Assembly: GCA_036925085.1 (NCBI GenBank)
Contig: JAUPFP010000017.1
Location: 4,120,460-4,184,459, forward strand
Length of the DNA stretch: 64,000 bases
Reading direction: 5' to 3'
Source: Brachycybe producta
Lineage: Eukaryota > Arthropoda > Diplopoda > Playtdesmida > Andrognathidae
Part shown: in pieces, positions 23,101 to 35,100 of the stretch
How the letters are laid out: each line of letters starts with the position of its first letter
How positions within the stretch are numbered: position 1 is the stretch's first letter
Position numbers and translations under genes: made by a program
Notes under the pieces: generated by a model
What the model was told of the DNA's origin: nothing
Databases searched by the model: none
Seen by the model: only the letters and a program-made list of their open reading frames with translations

Positions 23101-26100
23101 TCCCTGAACGTCAGAGCTGTACATCATTAATTGGGTCACCCCAGTTTTTCGTGTCTCTGAACGACCCTCTAGTTGATATGATTGTGGACACCGGGGCTGA
23201 TGTAATGGTCCTGAGCATGCCAGTGATGCAGTTACTGGTGTAAGAGGTTAACCTCCCCTCATTCTTACACAGAATGGGTGGGCACTCCGTCGAGATAGAA
23301 GTTGTATACATGAAGATGAAAATCCACAGGAAATCAACCATCACCCACCTTCTTGTTGAGGGGAATTCAGGGGCAAGACCTGCCATCTCTTTGGGTTAGT
23401 GGATAATATCGTAACTCGGAAGTTATTTTCCATAAGGATCTCTGGATGGCACATCCCGAAAAATCTTTGGGACGCTTTGAAAGACCAAATCCTGCAGGCA
23501 TGTTGGGTCAGTGCAGGGCTCAATAAAGAGCAGCAAGATGAAGTGCAGAAGCTTCACGAAATCATAGGGCTGCTGCCCATTCGAGCCTGACTGTTTAGGA
23601 TACTGCGAAAGGTAGAGCCTGTGAGTGTAGATGGGTAAGTGAAAATACTTCCATCCGAGTTCCCTAAGATCTGTTCTCTGCTTAGGAGTGGAGAAGTTTG
23701 CTCCCGGCCACTGTTGGAGAATGTGTGGCTCCAAGCTCATGAACAAATGGTAGTTTCTGTGAGTTTAGAGGAGCATTCTGGAGATGGAGAGTTGCTTCTT
23801 GTGGAACCCCATCATAAGGCCTTGGGTGGACATCGATTGTTGGCAGTTGTGGGAATTGCCAAGGCTGAAAACAGCAGCACTTACAATATATGGCTAGAAG
23901 ATATCAGTGATGCTCATATTGATCTAGAAACAAGGGAAGGCATTGCCACTGCTCAAGATGTGGAGGCTGCCCTAGTGGTAGAGCTGGATGATATCTCTTC
24001 CCATTAGAAGAAAAAGGATAAGAAACATGAGAAGATGGGAGGATCCAAAAGCTCCGACAGTTACATCCCAGGAGGGTATGACAAAGTGCTGAACTAGACA
24101 AGCCATGCGGAATAGCATGCTGGCTGAGGACTAGGAGGACAAGCCCACCAAGTAGGGGCAGTGCAGGTGGCTGAGCAGTCGATGCATGATTTGCTGGTCT
24201 GTCAGTCCAACCTCTTCGAATGTGGTCCCGGTGGGCACATTTCACCTGGTGGTTCACCAGGAAATTTGTCTCAGAACGGGGGCTACCTGACTGGAGAGGT
24301 TCTGCCAACCAGTTGTCTCGGGACGCCCTGGGGAAGTACAGGATACTTGCTGCATTTGAGCAAAAGGTCTTCGAGGCCCAAAGATCACTTGAACCCAGTA
24401 TCTCACTTCAGCTTATGGCTGATGGCGTATTCAAGACCAGATCGTCACAACCATCTCAACTTGTCTGCTCTATAGTGAAGTATCAGGGGTTTGGGTGTTC
24501 ATGGTACCCAGCCGCATTGTGGCCCACTAATGTGAACACCACAGGCACATCCGAGTGTTTCACTACCTTAGGCCCAGACTGAACTCTGTACTAAAAAGCT
24601 GATCTACTTCAAGATGTCGAGTAGTCTCGATGCCCACCAACGGGACCTGTCAGTCTATATGTAGAACCTGACTGGTGAGATCCATCAAGCAAACTACGAG
24701 ATTGGTTTTACTGCCTGGCAATGGAAAAGCAGTTGTTGAATGAGTGGGGCTGCTTGTAATTGGGGTTTTTATTGCTGGGGTTAACTGGGATCATTATTTT
24801 GGCCATGGTCAACAGCGCATTCAACCACCAGAGAACAGTCGATGGTGGGAACCATCATCTTACAATCGAATCTGTCTTGTCTCGTCCTGTTTGTGGTGAA
24901 ATCAGCCATCTAATTCAGCAACGAACTCCACAACTTTGCGTGGTCGTCCTCAAAAGTTCACTGAGACTGTCCGCTGTACAGCCCCTGGTCCCTGAAACCT
25001 TTCAGGAATCAGGGGTACAAAAGGAGTACGGAGGTAAAGTAATTGGTCTGGTGCTTGTCCAGCCCTGATCGGGTTGTAACAGTTGCCATCACACAATTCC
25101 ATAATTCCTAACTCAATTTCATGTTTTCTCTATTCATATGCAACTCAAGTGCTATGTGCCTCAATATGATTGAAAAGTTATCATATTGAGGCACATAGCA
25201 CTTGGGTTACTTCATATCAAAGTACTATGTCTTTGATATTTGAATAGTAAATACATGTATTTGAATAGTGAATTGTTTGGTGCGACATCTTTTTGATAAA
25301 CTACATTTAAAAATAGTCAAATAATTTTTAATTTTTTTAATTATATTAATGACATATATTGAAACTATATATTGAGTCCAGGAGCGATCCTGGCTCCCTT
25401 ATTTTTTTGTGGATCGTTTGTTTTTATTTTAGATTGGCATGAAACTTTGTCATCCCTCTGTAATAACATACAGAGGATTGACCTAGTTCTATCAGCTGAT
25501 GATACCAATATCCTGTCTTGGGTCACCTTTTGGGTCTTTGGTCTTTTTTACTCCCAGTCCCACCCCTTAATACAAAGAAATCATCCTGATAAGCAGTAGC
25601 ATTAAGTCAATGGGGTTGTGTTTTTCTTGTGAATATTAGTCTTAATTGATGATGAGTCATTTTCTGTATTTTTGTTGACCACTAGTCAATCGCATTGATT
25701 GGCCTGTTCGGTTTTTGGCATAAAAAGGCCGTGTTTTTGATATTTATCAAGCATTCTGTTAACAGAGAATCTATGCCCAATTTGGGATAGACCTAAATTA
25801 TTATATTTTAAAATTGCCAAGTCTTATTTTTTATACTTTTTGGAGAGAACGAAAGTTCTGACATCACCATTATCTCAAATTGCCAATCCGGGTGAAAACG
25901 CATATCACCACTTCTAGATGAGACTTCAAGGGACAACACGATCAACTAGCTTTTAACGGGCGAGGAGTAGCAGACAGCTAAAAGATCCATTTGAACTGTA
26001 AACGTTCAATAAGGAAGAACTTATGAGGAATCGGAAAGGGATTAATTTGTTCCCTTCCTCCCAAACCAGGATAGAATAAGCGGCTTAGCCAACCGCTTTT

Positions 26101-29100
26101 GGTAAATTCTATCCCCCACAAAGGTGATTCCTTACAATATTATTTGGGCAATCATTGGCAATCACCTTCACAATATTTTAACAAGAAATTTCTGGAGATA
26201 ATGGTCTCTGTTAAGTGGTATGTCCAATATACTGTATACAATGTAGATCTCTAACTGAACTGTTAGATAGTAATTTATTGATTCATCAGCCATCTTAAAA
26301 ATAGCGATTGGGACATTTACACAATAAATATACTTGGAAAATATTTTCATTTTAACTACGTTAGGACACCACAAAGGATACACTGGCCATCAGAGGAAAG
26401 TATGCATTCTTCCGGTGGTGTATTTTTTGTCATTATATTTGCTGTTGGAAATTCCGTTTGAAGTCTTTGCGTAAAGGCTCCGATTCGTTCATATTCTAAC
26501 CCACGGTATATAAAAAGCCTATTCTATATACAGCAATGTAATGTTATAAACAACCAAACATAAAAAACAAGAAAAATAGAAATGATACTTACCTTCAAAA
26601 ACAATGGAAAAGCTGCTCCATAAAAACCAACTTTGAAATATTCTGGTTCTGGTCGCAGTTGCATCAGAATGTTGTCAAAAAATCGTGCCTCAACCCTCTA
26701 ATAGAAGAAATACAATATGAATGCGTTGTTTTGGAAAATCGGTCATTAGGTAGTAAAATAATGAGGTAGCTCACATATTGTACACTATCTTTAAAGCAAT
26801 AACATTTAATTAAAATAATGTATTTGACATTTAATTAAGCTCACAACTCTTTGTTGTCCTGTTTTAGCCACGTGTTAGCCCTAAAATACTATAATTTCAA
26901 AATATAAAAAGTTTTCTTTTGATAATAGTTTATCAACTGTAAAAATGACAACAAAAAGTGTGGTAGGGGCTATATTTGAAAATATGACCAAATATTGCCC
27001 TACAGATGTTTATCCAAAAACCACTTGCCCTAAATGGACATTGGCCCTAAAGCCACTTTATTAAAAGTGGCAAATCACATTTCCATAATTCGTTAATTGA
27101 ATGCACGTATTTTTTTTAGGTATATTCAACTCAGTACATTCTTCCAATCAACTTCAGATAGGTATTTGGCATTTGCCCTAAAAGAATATTTGCCCTAAAA
27201 CCATTTGCCCAAAAACCATTTTCCCTAAAGCAACATTTGTCCTAAAACCACTTGCCCTAAATGAACAGCTGCCCAAAAACCATTGTCCCTAAAAGAACAT
27301 TTGCCCTAAAGGGATGTTTGCCATAAAACCTCATGCCTAAATTGGCATTTTCCCTAAAGGAACAACTGTACTAAAACCATTTGCCCTAAAGGGACATTTG
27401 CCCTAAACCACTTGTCATAAAGGGACATTTGCCCTAAACCACTTGTCATAAAGGGACATTTGCCCTAAACCACTTGTCATAAAGGGACATTTGCCCTAAA
27501 CCACTTGTCATAAAGGGACATTTGCCCTAAACCACTTGTCTTAAAGGGACATTTACCCTAAAATCATTTACCCTACAAGGACATTTGCCCTAAAGAGACA
27601 TTGGCCCTAAAACAACTTGCCATAAAGGGACATTGGCCCTAAAACAACTTGCCATAAACGACATTGGCTCTAAAACAACTTGCCCTAAAGGAATGTTTGC
27701 GATAAAACCATTTGCTTTAAAGGGACATTTGCCCTAAATTAATTTGCTATAAAAGGACATTTACCCTAAATCTATTAGCCCTAAATGAACAGTTGCCCTA
27801 AAAGGACATCTGTCCTAAACCACTAGCCATAAAGGAATGTTTGTCCCAAAAGGACATTTGCCCTAAATGGACCGTTGCCATAAAGGGACATTTTCCCTGA
27901 ACCACTTTTCCTAAAAAAATGTTTGTTCTAAAACCACTTGCCCTAAAGTGATGTTAGCCATAAAACCATTTGCCCTATATGAACATTTGCCCAAAAACCA
28001 ATTTCCCTAAAGAAACATTTGTCATAAAACTACTTGCCCTAAATGGACATCTGCCCAAAAACCATTGTCTATAAAGAATCATTTGCCCTAAAAGGATGTT
28101 TGCCATAAAACTACTTGCCCTAAACTGGCATTTGCCCTAAAGAAACATTTGTACTAAAAACCATTTGCCATAAAGGCACATTTGCTCTAAACCACTTGCC
28201 CTAAAGGGACATTTGCCCTAAAACCATTTGCCCTACAAGGACATTTGTGCTAAAACCATTTGCCCTAAAGGGACATTGGGACATTGGCCTAAAGGTACAT
28301 TTGCCCTAAACCACTTACCCTAAAGGAATGTTTGTCCTAAAAGGACATTTGCCTTAAAGGGATAATTTCCCTGAACCACACTAAAGGAATTTTGTTCTAA
28401 AACCACTTGCCCTACAGATGTTTATCCAAAAACCACTTGCCCTAAATGGACATTGGCCCTAAAACCACTTTATTAAAGAGATGTTTGTTCTAAAACCAGT
28501 TGCCTGAAAGGGACATAATATGTCCCTTTCAGATTAAAGATTAACCAAATAGTTTTAGTACATATTATCTACTAAAACCATTTGGTTAATCTTTAAGGTT
28601 TAAAAACCCATCTTAGGAAAGTTTATGTTTAATTTAAAATAATAAGTTGTACACTTCTACTTAAATTAATAATGAACTGCCCTACAAGGGGCTCCACTGC
28701 CAGTTTTTTTATATTTTTTTAATAGTGAATGGATGCCAGCGGGATTTGAACTACCGACCTCATGTTTGGTAGTCAGAGGCTTGGTGGTCAGAGCCCACAT
28801 GGGCTACTCAGACACTCACCAATTTTAGGATTATTACATAAAAGTAAAATGTTAGTAAGCTTCGCGCGTTATTCTACAAATTTACAAACAAACAAGAAAA
28901 ACTATATACATGTATATACTAGTGGGGTTATCCATCATAAATGACGAGAGCGAAATTCACAGGCAATTGTGCCCAGCATTAGAATTTCGTTTCCTCCGCC
29001 CTTTTATGACGTCACACCAAGTAACAAACCAATTAGAAATTGATGACGTTCATAAAAATGCTGGGCACAATTGCCTGTGATAAACTGTAGTTTAATTTTC

Positions 29101-32100
29101 CTGCTATTATCCCCTCCCCTTTTTATATTTGAAAGAGAAAATGAGTTTTTCATTTTCTCTGGTGTGCGCATGCGCGTCGTTTGTTCCTTTTTTACTCCTT
29201 TCATTTCAATTTCAGTCACCCCTCCCACTTTTTTTCCCCTCCACGTTTCTCTCTCTCCCCCCCCCCCCCTCTACCCTTTCCAACCTTTTCCCCTCTGCCT
29301 ATTTGGTAATCCGGCACTGGTTGCCTCATTAGTAGAACTTTGGTGACAGCTATGCCGTGCTTTGGACAGTCATTAACGCAAGATAAGTTGTTTAAACTAA
29401 GCTGTGCCATCCTTAAACAATTGTGATTCTAACCAGAATTGAACCGGTACATTATGAAATCTCGCATCAACAACATTATTTTGAAGGAAAAAAAGGTGAA
29501 AAATGCACAGTTCAGAAGTGCTGCAAGGAACTGACTTAAGGAAGTCTGAACTTCATAATTTGTTAATCTGTATAAGAATATTTCTTGTGAAAAGGAAGAA
29601 AAGAAACTGTAAAAATAAAAAAAAGGCTAGCAAGTTTCTCAACATCTCTAACTAGGTATCAGGAGTAGATCTGCCTGTAAACCAGGATTGAATGTAGACA
29701 CATACTACAAATCTTTTGAATTGTTCTACTTGCAATTTACAAGTTGTTAGCTTCATTAGAAATTGAGATTATGAACTTTCCAAAGGATCAAAAAGCTTTT
29801 TTAACTTATCATTGTAGATTTTCTAATTCAGTTGGTCTATTTCATTGGTTTGTTTAAGATGTTTTACATGTTTTACATTTAATGCAATTTCCAAGAAAAC
29901 GGGGTGTACTTGTACTCGTTGACTATTTTCAAGAACTGAAGGAACACAAGCACCAGATGTTTCAAGTGGAATTCTGTTAAACAGATACTGATACTATTTC
30001 TTTTCAAAGTGGAATTTGTCATTGTCTTTATTATTAACCAGCTTTAGTACCCGGCTTCGCCTGGACAAAAACAGTTTTTTTCATACACACAGTAACGGTA
30101 GTAAGTGGAACACGCTAATACTCATCGTGAAAAAAAGTATAGCACATTAATATACTGGATTTCTGAGGATTTGAAAATTTAAAAAATCATCTTCCCATAA
30201 CTCATGAAGGGAATGAAATGACGACTTGAAATAAGTTGCGTTGATCTAGAAATCGGCCATAAAATATTCAAGTGAAAATTCTAGCTTGATACATTTTATA
30301 TTATTCCGTTTGTGAGTTATTGGTGTCTTCAGACAAGAAACATAGCATAGATGAAATAAATGCAGACCAAAAGTATAAAGATGTTTAACTACATTCTCTA
30401 TTGTTGAGAAGATGATATGTCCTATGATACTACTGTCACCTGATCTCAGTAGACATTTTGTTAACATTTTATTCTTTCAACTGTTTTTCCCATAGTAAAA
30501 TTTCTAAAGGGTGGAGTGATAAACTATTATCAAAAGGAAATATTTTAAAGTCTGCAAATTTAAAAATTTGCAGACTTTAAAAACTTCGACTTTTTTTTGG
30601 GACATTTTTATGACATTTTTTTTAACATCCATAATCGGTTACAAATCAGCTATAATAGGGACGGTATCCCTTCCAAAACAATCCAAATAGTTTTCTGCGA
30701 CAGATGTTGGCACTTTAAACAAAAAATTCTTAACATAATCTGATGCAGTCAATATGCACTGACAGATGCTTTGCTATTGTGAAAAATAATGTGAACAGGG
30801 TTAGGTTATATACAGTTAATATACAGACCTTTAACTTTAATTAACCTTCAAATCATTTGTGCAAAACATCTACAATCTTTTATCCTTTTATCATCTTTTT
30901 CTCTCTTTCCCACAGTAACACTGCACAAGCACGTTTTTTGCTCCAGATTTGTGGACTATATTGTCAAGTTGTTTTTAGTTATAACGTTTTTAATAGAAAC
31001 ACCATTTAGGCCTAAAAATTTCCGTTGCCACTTTCTTGGAAAACAATTTTTCGCTTTCAGTTTTTTTTAGCAAGTAACATTAATTATTTTTGTCATTAAA
31101 ACTTAAATCATTGGGTATAGAGTGAGAGGCTAGAGTGAGAGGCTGGATTGGACACAAGATGGCGATTGCCTGCAGGCCACCACAGCCTGTTTAGCAGACC
31201 ACCGCCAGGACTGTCTTCTCGACCAATAGTTCCTATACGTACACCATCTTCCTGGTGAAACAGACCAGGCTGTGACAGATGTAAACAACTCATCAGGTCA
31301 AGATGAAATTTCACTAAGATTATTGAAAGAATTGGTCACAGAGGTCAACCTATTCCTACGCAATGTTTTCCAAATATATTTAACTAGTATAATACTCTCA
31401 CAAGTCCTTAAAGAAGCAAACATTTGTCCTATTTCTAAAACTGCAGATAAAAAATTGCCAATTAATTGCAGGCCCATATCTTTAATGTTAACAGTTTGTA
31501 AATTTCTTGAATATATAATAGAATTTACTTTTGAAAAATGAAACAATTAACCATAAACATTGCTTTAGAAAAGGTTGATCCACATGATCAACAGTATGAA
31601 CTAAGTACCACATATACTCTGTTGGCAATGTTCATACAAGACAATCTATCAAAGCTTGATAATCAATAGGAGTTTCACTTAATACTTTTGGACTTTGCAA
31701 AGGCTTTTGATACCGTAAAGTACCTGCTTCTGATTAACAAGTTAGCATCATTCAATACTAACAACCAAAATAATGGGTTTTCAACAAATAAAACATTGGT
31801 CACATTAATTGTGAAAAATATATGAAAATGGTGAAATTGAAAACTTCCAAATGGCGCAAAGCATCCTTTAGGCCCTTGGAACATGGACCTATTTTAAGTG
31901 GTCAGGTGCAACTGCAAAGTGAAATCGAGTTGTTGCCAAAACCAACAACTTTAAGTCAGCTCTGGTTGCTGAAATGTGATTTTAGTGTGGTTGAATGAAC
32001 TTTAAAAATATAGTCATCATTGACAAGCACGAACGGCCTTGTTAGCCATTTTGACAAAATAGACTTCGACAAGAAAACACTTGTTATTGTTTCCTCATTG

Positions 32101-35100
32101 TATCATTAAATGAAAAAAATCAAAGAGACCTGACAAGTGGTCAGTACACCTGCAATCGACTGGACAGCCATGTGGCAGGAGGAATAATTCCCAATCATAA
32201 ATCATAAGTGACTGTCATTTAGATGAGGTTTAGACATCATCATAAAAAACTATGTGCTAGAAGATTATCAAATAGCCTCAACACATTTGGAAATAAAAAC
32301 CACAGTAGTTCTAAAGTTGCTGACAAGCCACTCACATGCAAATGTCTGGGGTCGGTGTATTTCTATAGTAATACATTGCAACAACAGCCTGGCCTCCTGC
32401 GACATCTTGTATTAGAACCCGACCACCCAAAAGTGGTCCATGAGCCAAAAGCGTTACAATTAAATGTTTAAGCATTGGAGGGCACATGCAGTTGGCACCA
32501 TTGGCATTTTTTACACTTCCTGACCAATTTCAAGTTAGAACAATTTTAACACTATAATGACATCTTATGAAAGGATGGCGTAACTGACAAAGCAAAGACA
32601 GTGACAAATGAAAACTTTTGTTTTAATACTCACTAAAATATGGCTTAATTTAGAATAATCGAATAGTTTGGCTTCATACAATTCAGTCAGTTCCTTACAC
32701 AGTGGAATTCCCTTCTCCCAACACTAGAAGGTAAACAATTAAATTTCAATAGAAAGATATAAAAGTACAAGCATAATGAAGTTTTTAAATCAATAAAGTA
32801 GAAAATCAAGACCCTCCATACCTTCCCTTTGTCAAAATAGTCGATTATCTGAAGATACAACATTTCCTTTCGGTGCCATTCCTGCTGAGCTGGAAAGTGA
32901 TATTCGGAATGCAACACGTTGTCTGAAAACGATAGGAGGTCTGCATGCAGTTTCAATGTGAAGGCAGCTTCCGTATAGTTTTCAGCTGGTAAGTGTAAAT
33001 CGCGCAACTTGTAGATGTATCGGATGTACATCTCTTTGCGGTTAATTTCGTTTTTGTAAAAATTCTATAAAAAAGCAAAAATTGCAAATGTAAGGAAGTC
33101 AGAATAGTTAATAGTTTTCTTCTACATCCAACAGCAAATTACAATAAGGTGAATTTCACATTGCTCAAACTGAAATCTTTTGTTTTCATTTTACTAAGTA
33201 ACTTAAATTGTTATTGTAAGATTTAATAAAAAAATGGCAATAGAAATAATAGAATATGATACAAACTTTGTGTTATCATCAATTTTTTAAAGTTCAATTT
33301 TTTAAAATTGAATATTCCAGAAACTACAGACAGTATATTTTTATTCAAGAGAACACTGTCAGTTCTTTGTGGCAGTTAGTCTTTCCGGTTATTTCGTCTT
33401 TCAAAGCAAAATTAAGAGAACCTTGAAAGTACCATAGTAGAAGGGGGTATTATTAATCACTTAAGGACAATTTTATGGTAATAATTAAACAAATAGCACG
33501 TGTAACGACCTGTACCTGTCGTAAAATATTACTTATTGTGAGGGACCTTTTCTCCCAGGTAGAATCTGCTCTTTTTAAATAGTACGAGCGCATTCTCACT
33601 CGTATTCAAGGTGATTGGCTAAGTCAAAAATTCTACCGGCCCGGGAGGACTAGACGAATATAACGTCTACTTTAATGTCCTCACTAGTCTCTGGTTAAGA
33701 CTCTCAAAGTCTAGAGGATCTTTTGTCTCTATCTCTCGAACTTACGTCTGTAAATTTACCCTTGAGAAGAATGCGAATATACCTACGACTTCGTTGCAGG
33801 CTTGCACCTGTTGGAGAACTTAAAGTATCCAAACGGTGAAGAGCTGCAATGGAATGATGAAAGGCGCGGTTGTGAAATAATCCAACACGTAATAATGAAT
33901 AAAACACCAATGGTCGTTTAAATAGTAAATTGGAGTTTATTTCGTGGATAAAATTATCGATGCGTAATATAGAACTTGGTATTAAAGAACAACACATAAA
34001 AATAATAACTTGAAAATTAATGCAAAGAACAGGCCTAGCCAAAATCGGGCATAGGTTCGGTATTTTAGAAATCGGTCTCGAACATCAAAATATCTCTCTT
34101 TATATTCCCTGAGAATCCACAAGTCGGATTCTCAGGGCACAAACTTCTGATTGGTTAAATCAAGTTTTGGGCCCAAATAGACCAATCAAGGATTAGTCTA
34201 CTTGGCCAAACCATGACTCATCGTCTTTTATCACACCTAAGTAATAAGAGAGGAAAAACGAAAACAAAACAATTAAAATTACATAAAACCCACTCATGTG
34301 GAAATTACATGAGGGGAAAACGAAAAGGTCAATTGCAAAAATAGAATTTGGGTCAATCGGTACCCAAAAGTACCTAGTGGCCCAGAAGCTACACAAAAAT
34401 ATAGTGAGACAAAAGTTCAGAACCCCCAAAACGAAATAGTGCTAAATAAAAATAAAGCGGCGGCCTAAAACGTCTCAATATATTACCCGACTCCTTTGGC
34501 CAGGAGGAATCATACTGCGGGATGTTCTATGGTGAACTATAGTGACAAGATGGCTTAGTCGTCTTCGGAACCTCCTGCCCAGTTCCGCTATCGAAAGGCA
34601 GCAGGACGAAGCAGCAAATTACTGGTACCCCACAAGGGCGACGGGTACTGTGGTGTCCATGTCCTCTAGACAGTCAACAGTATTTCCACAGAGCTGTTAA
34701 GCTGGAAACTGTCTGAATTCACTTTCTCTATAAGGAAGCAGTCAAATTACCGTTTCTTCACAGTGAACGGGGAGAGCACCTTAAGAAAGTTGGTAATGCT
34801 TCATTTCCACCATCTTTGGCTGGTAAAATTTGGTTTGAGACCATGTTAGTTTCTACAGTAAAACACAGTTAAAACATTTCTGGTCAGTTTCAACTGTTCA
34901 TATTCGGTGGTAAATAGTAATACTGTCACTCCCAAAGATGAGAAAAAGAAATGTTGATGGTGAAGTACTAGGGAAAGTACACCATGGGTGTTTCAACCAG
35001 GTAAACCCTGGTAGAAGCCTTCCAAGCACATGGTCATAACACATAAAGCTCATAATCTGACTGTTGTTGTCGTAGAAATTCTGTCCAGAAATAGTAAGGA

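Noticed and set aside
25141..25209. MicroRNA precursor
   Set aside because: The stem is perfectly paired and short with a 9-base loop, unlike typical precursors; kept only as a hairpin of unknown role.
26993..28520. CRISPR-like array of regularly spaced repeats
   Set aside because: There are no distinct spacers of constant length, the unit is continuous and degenerate, and the context is an animal intron.
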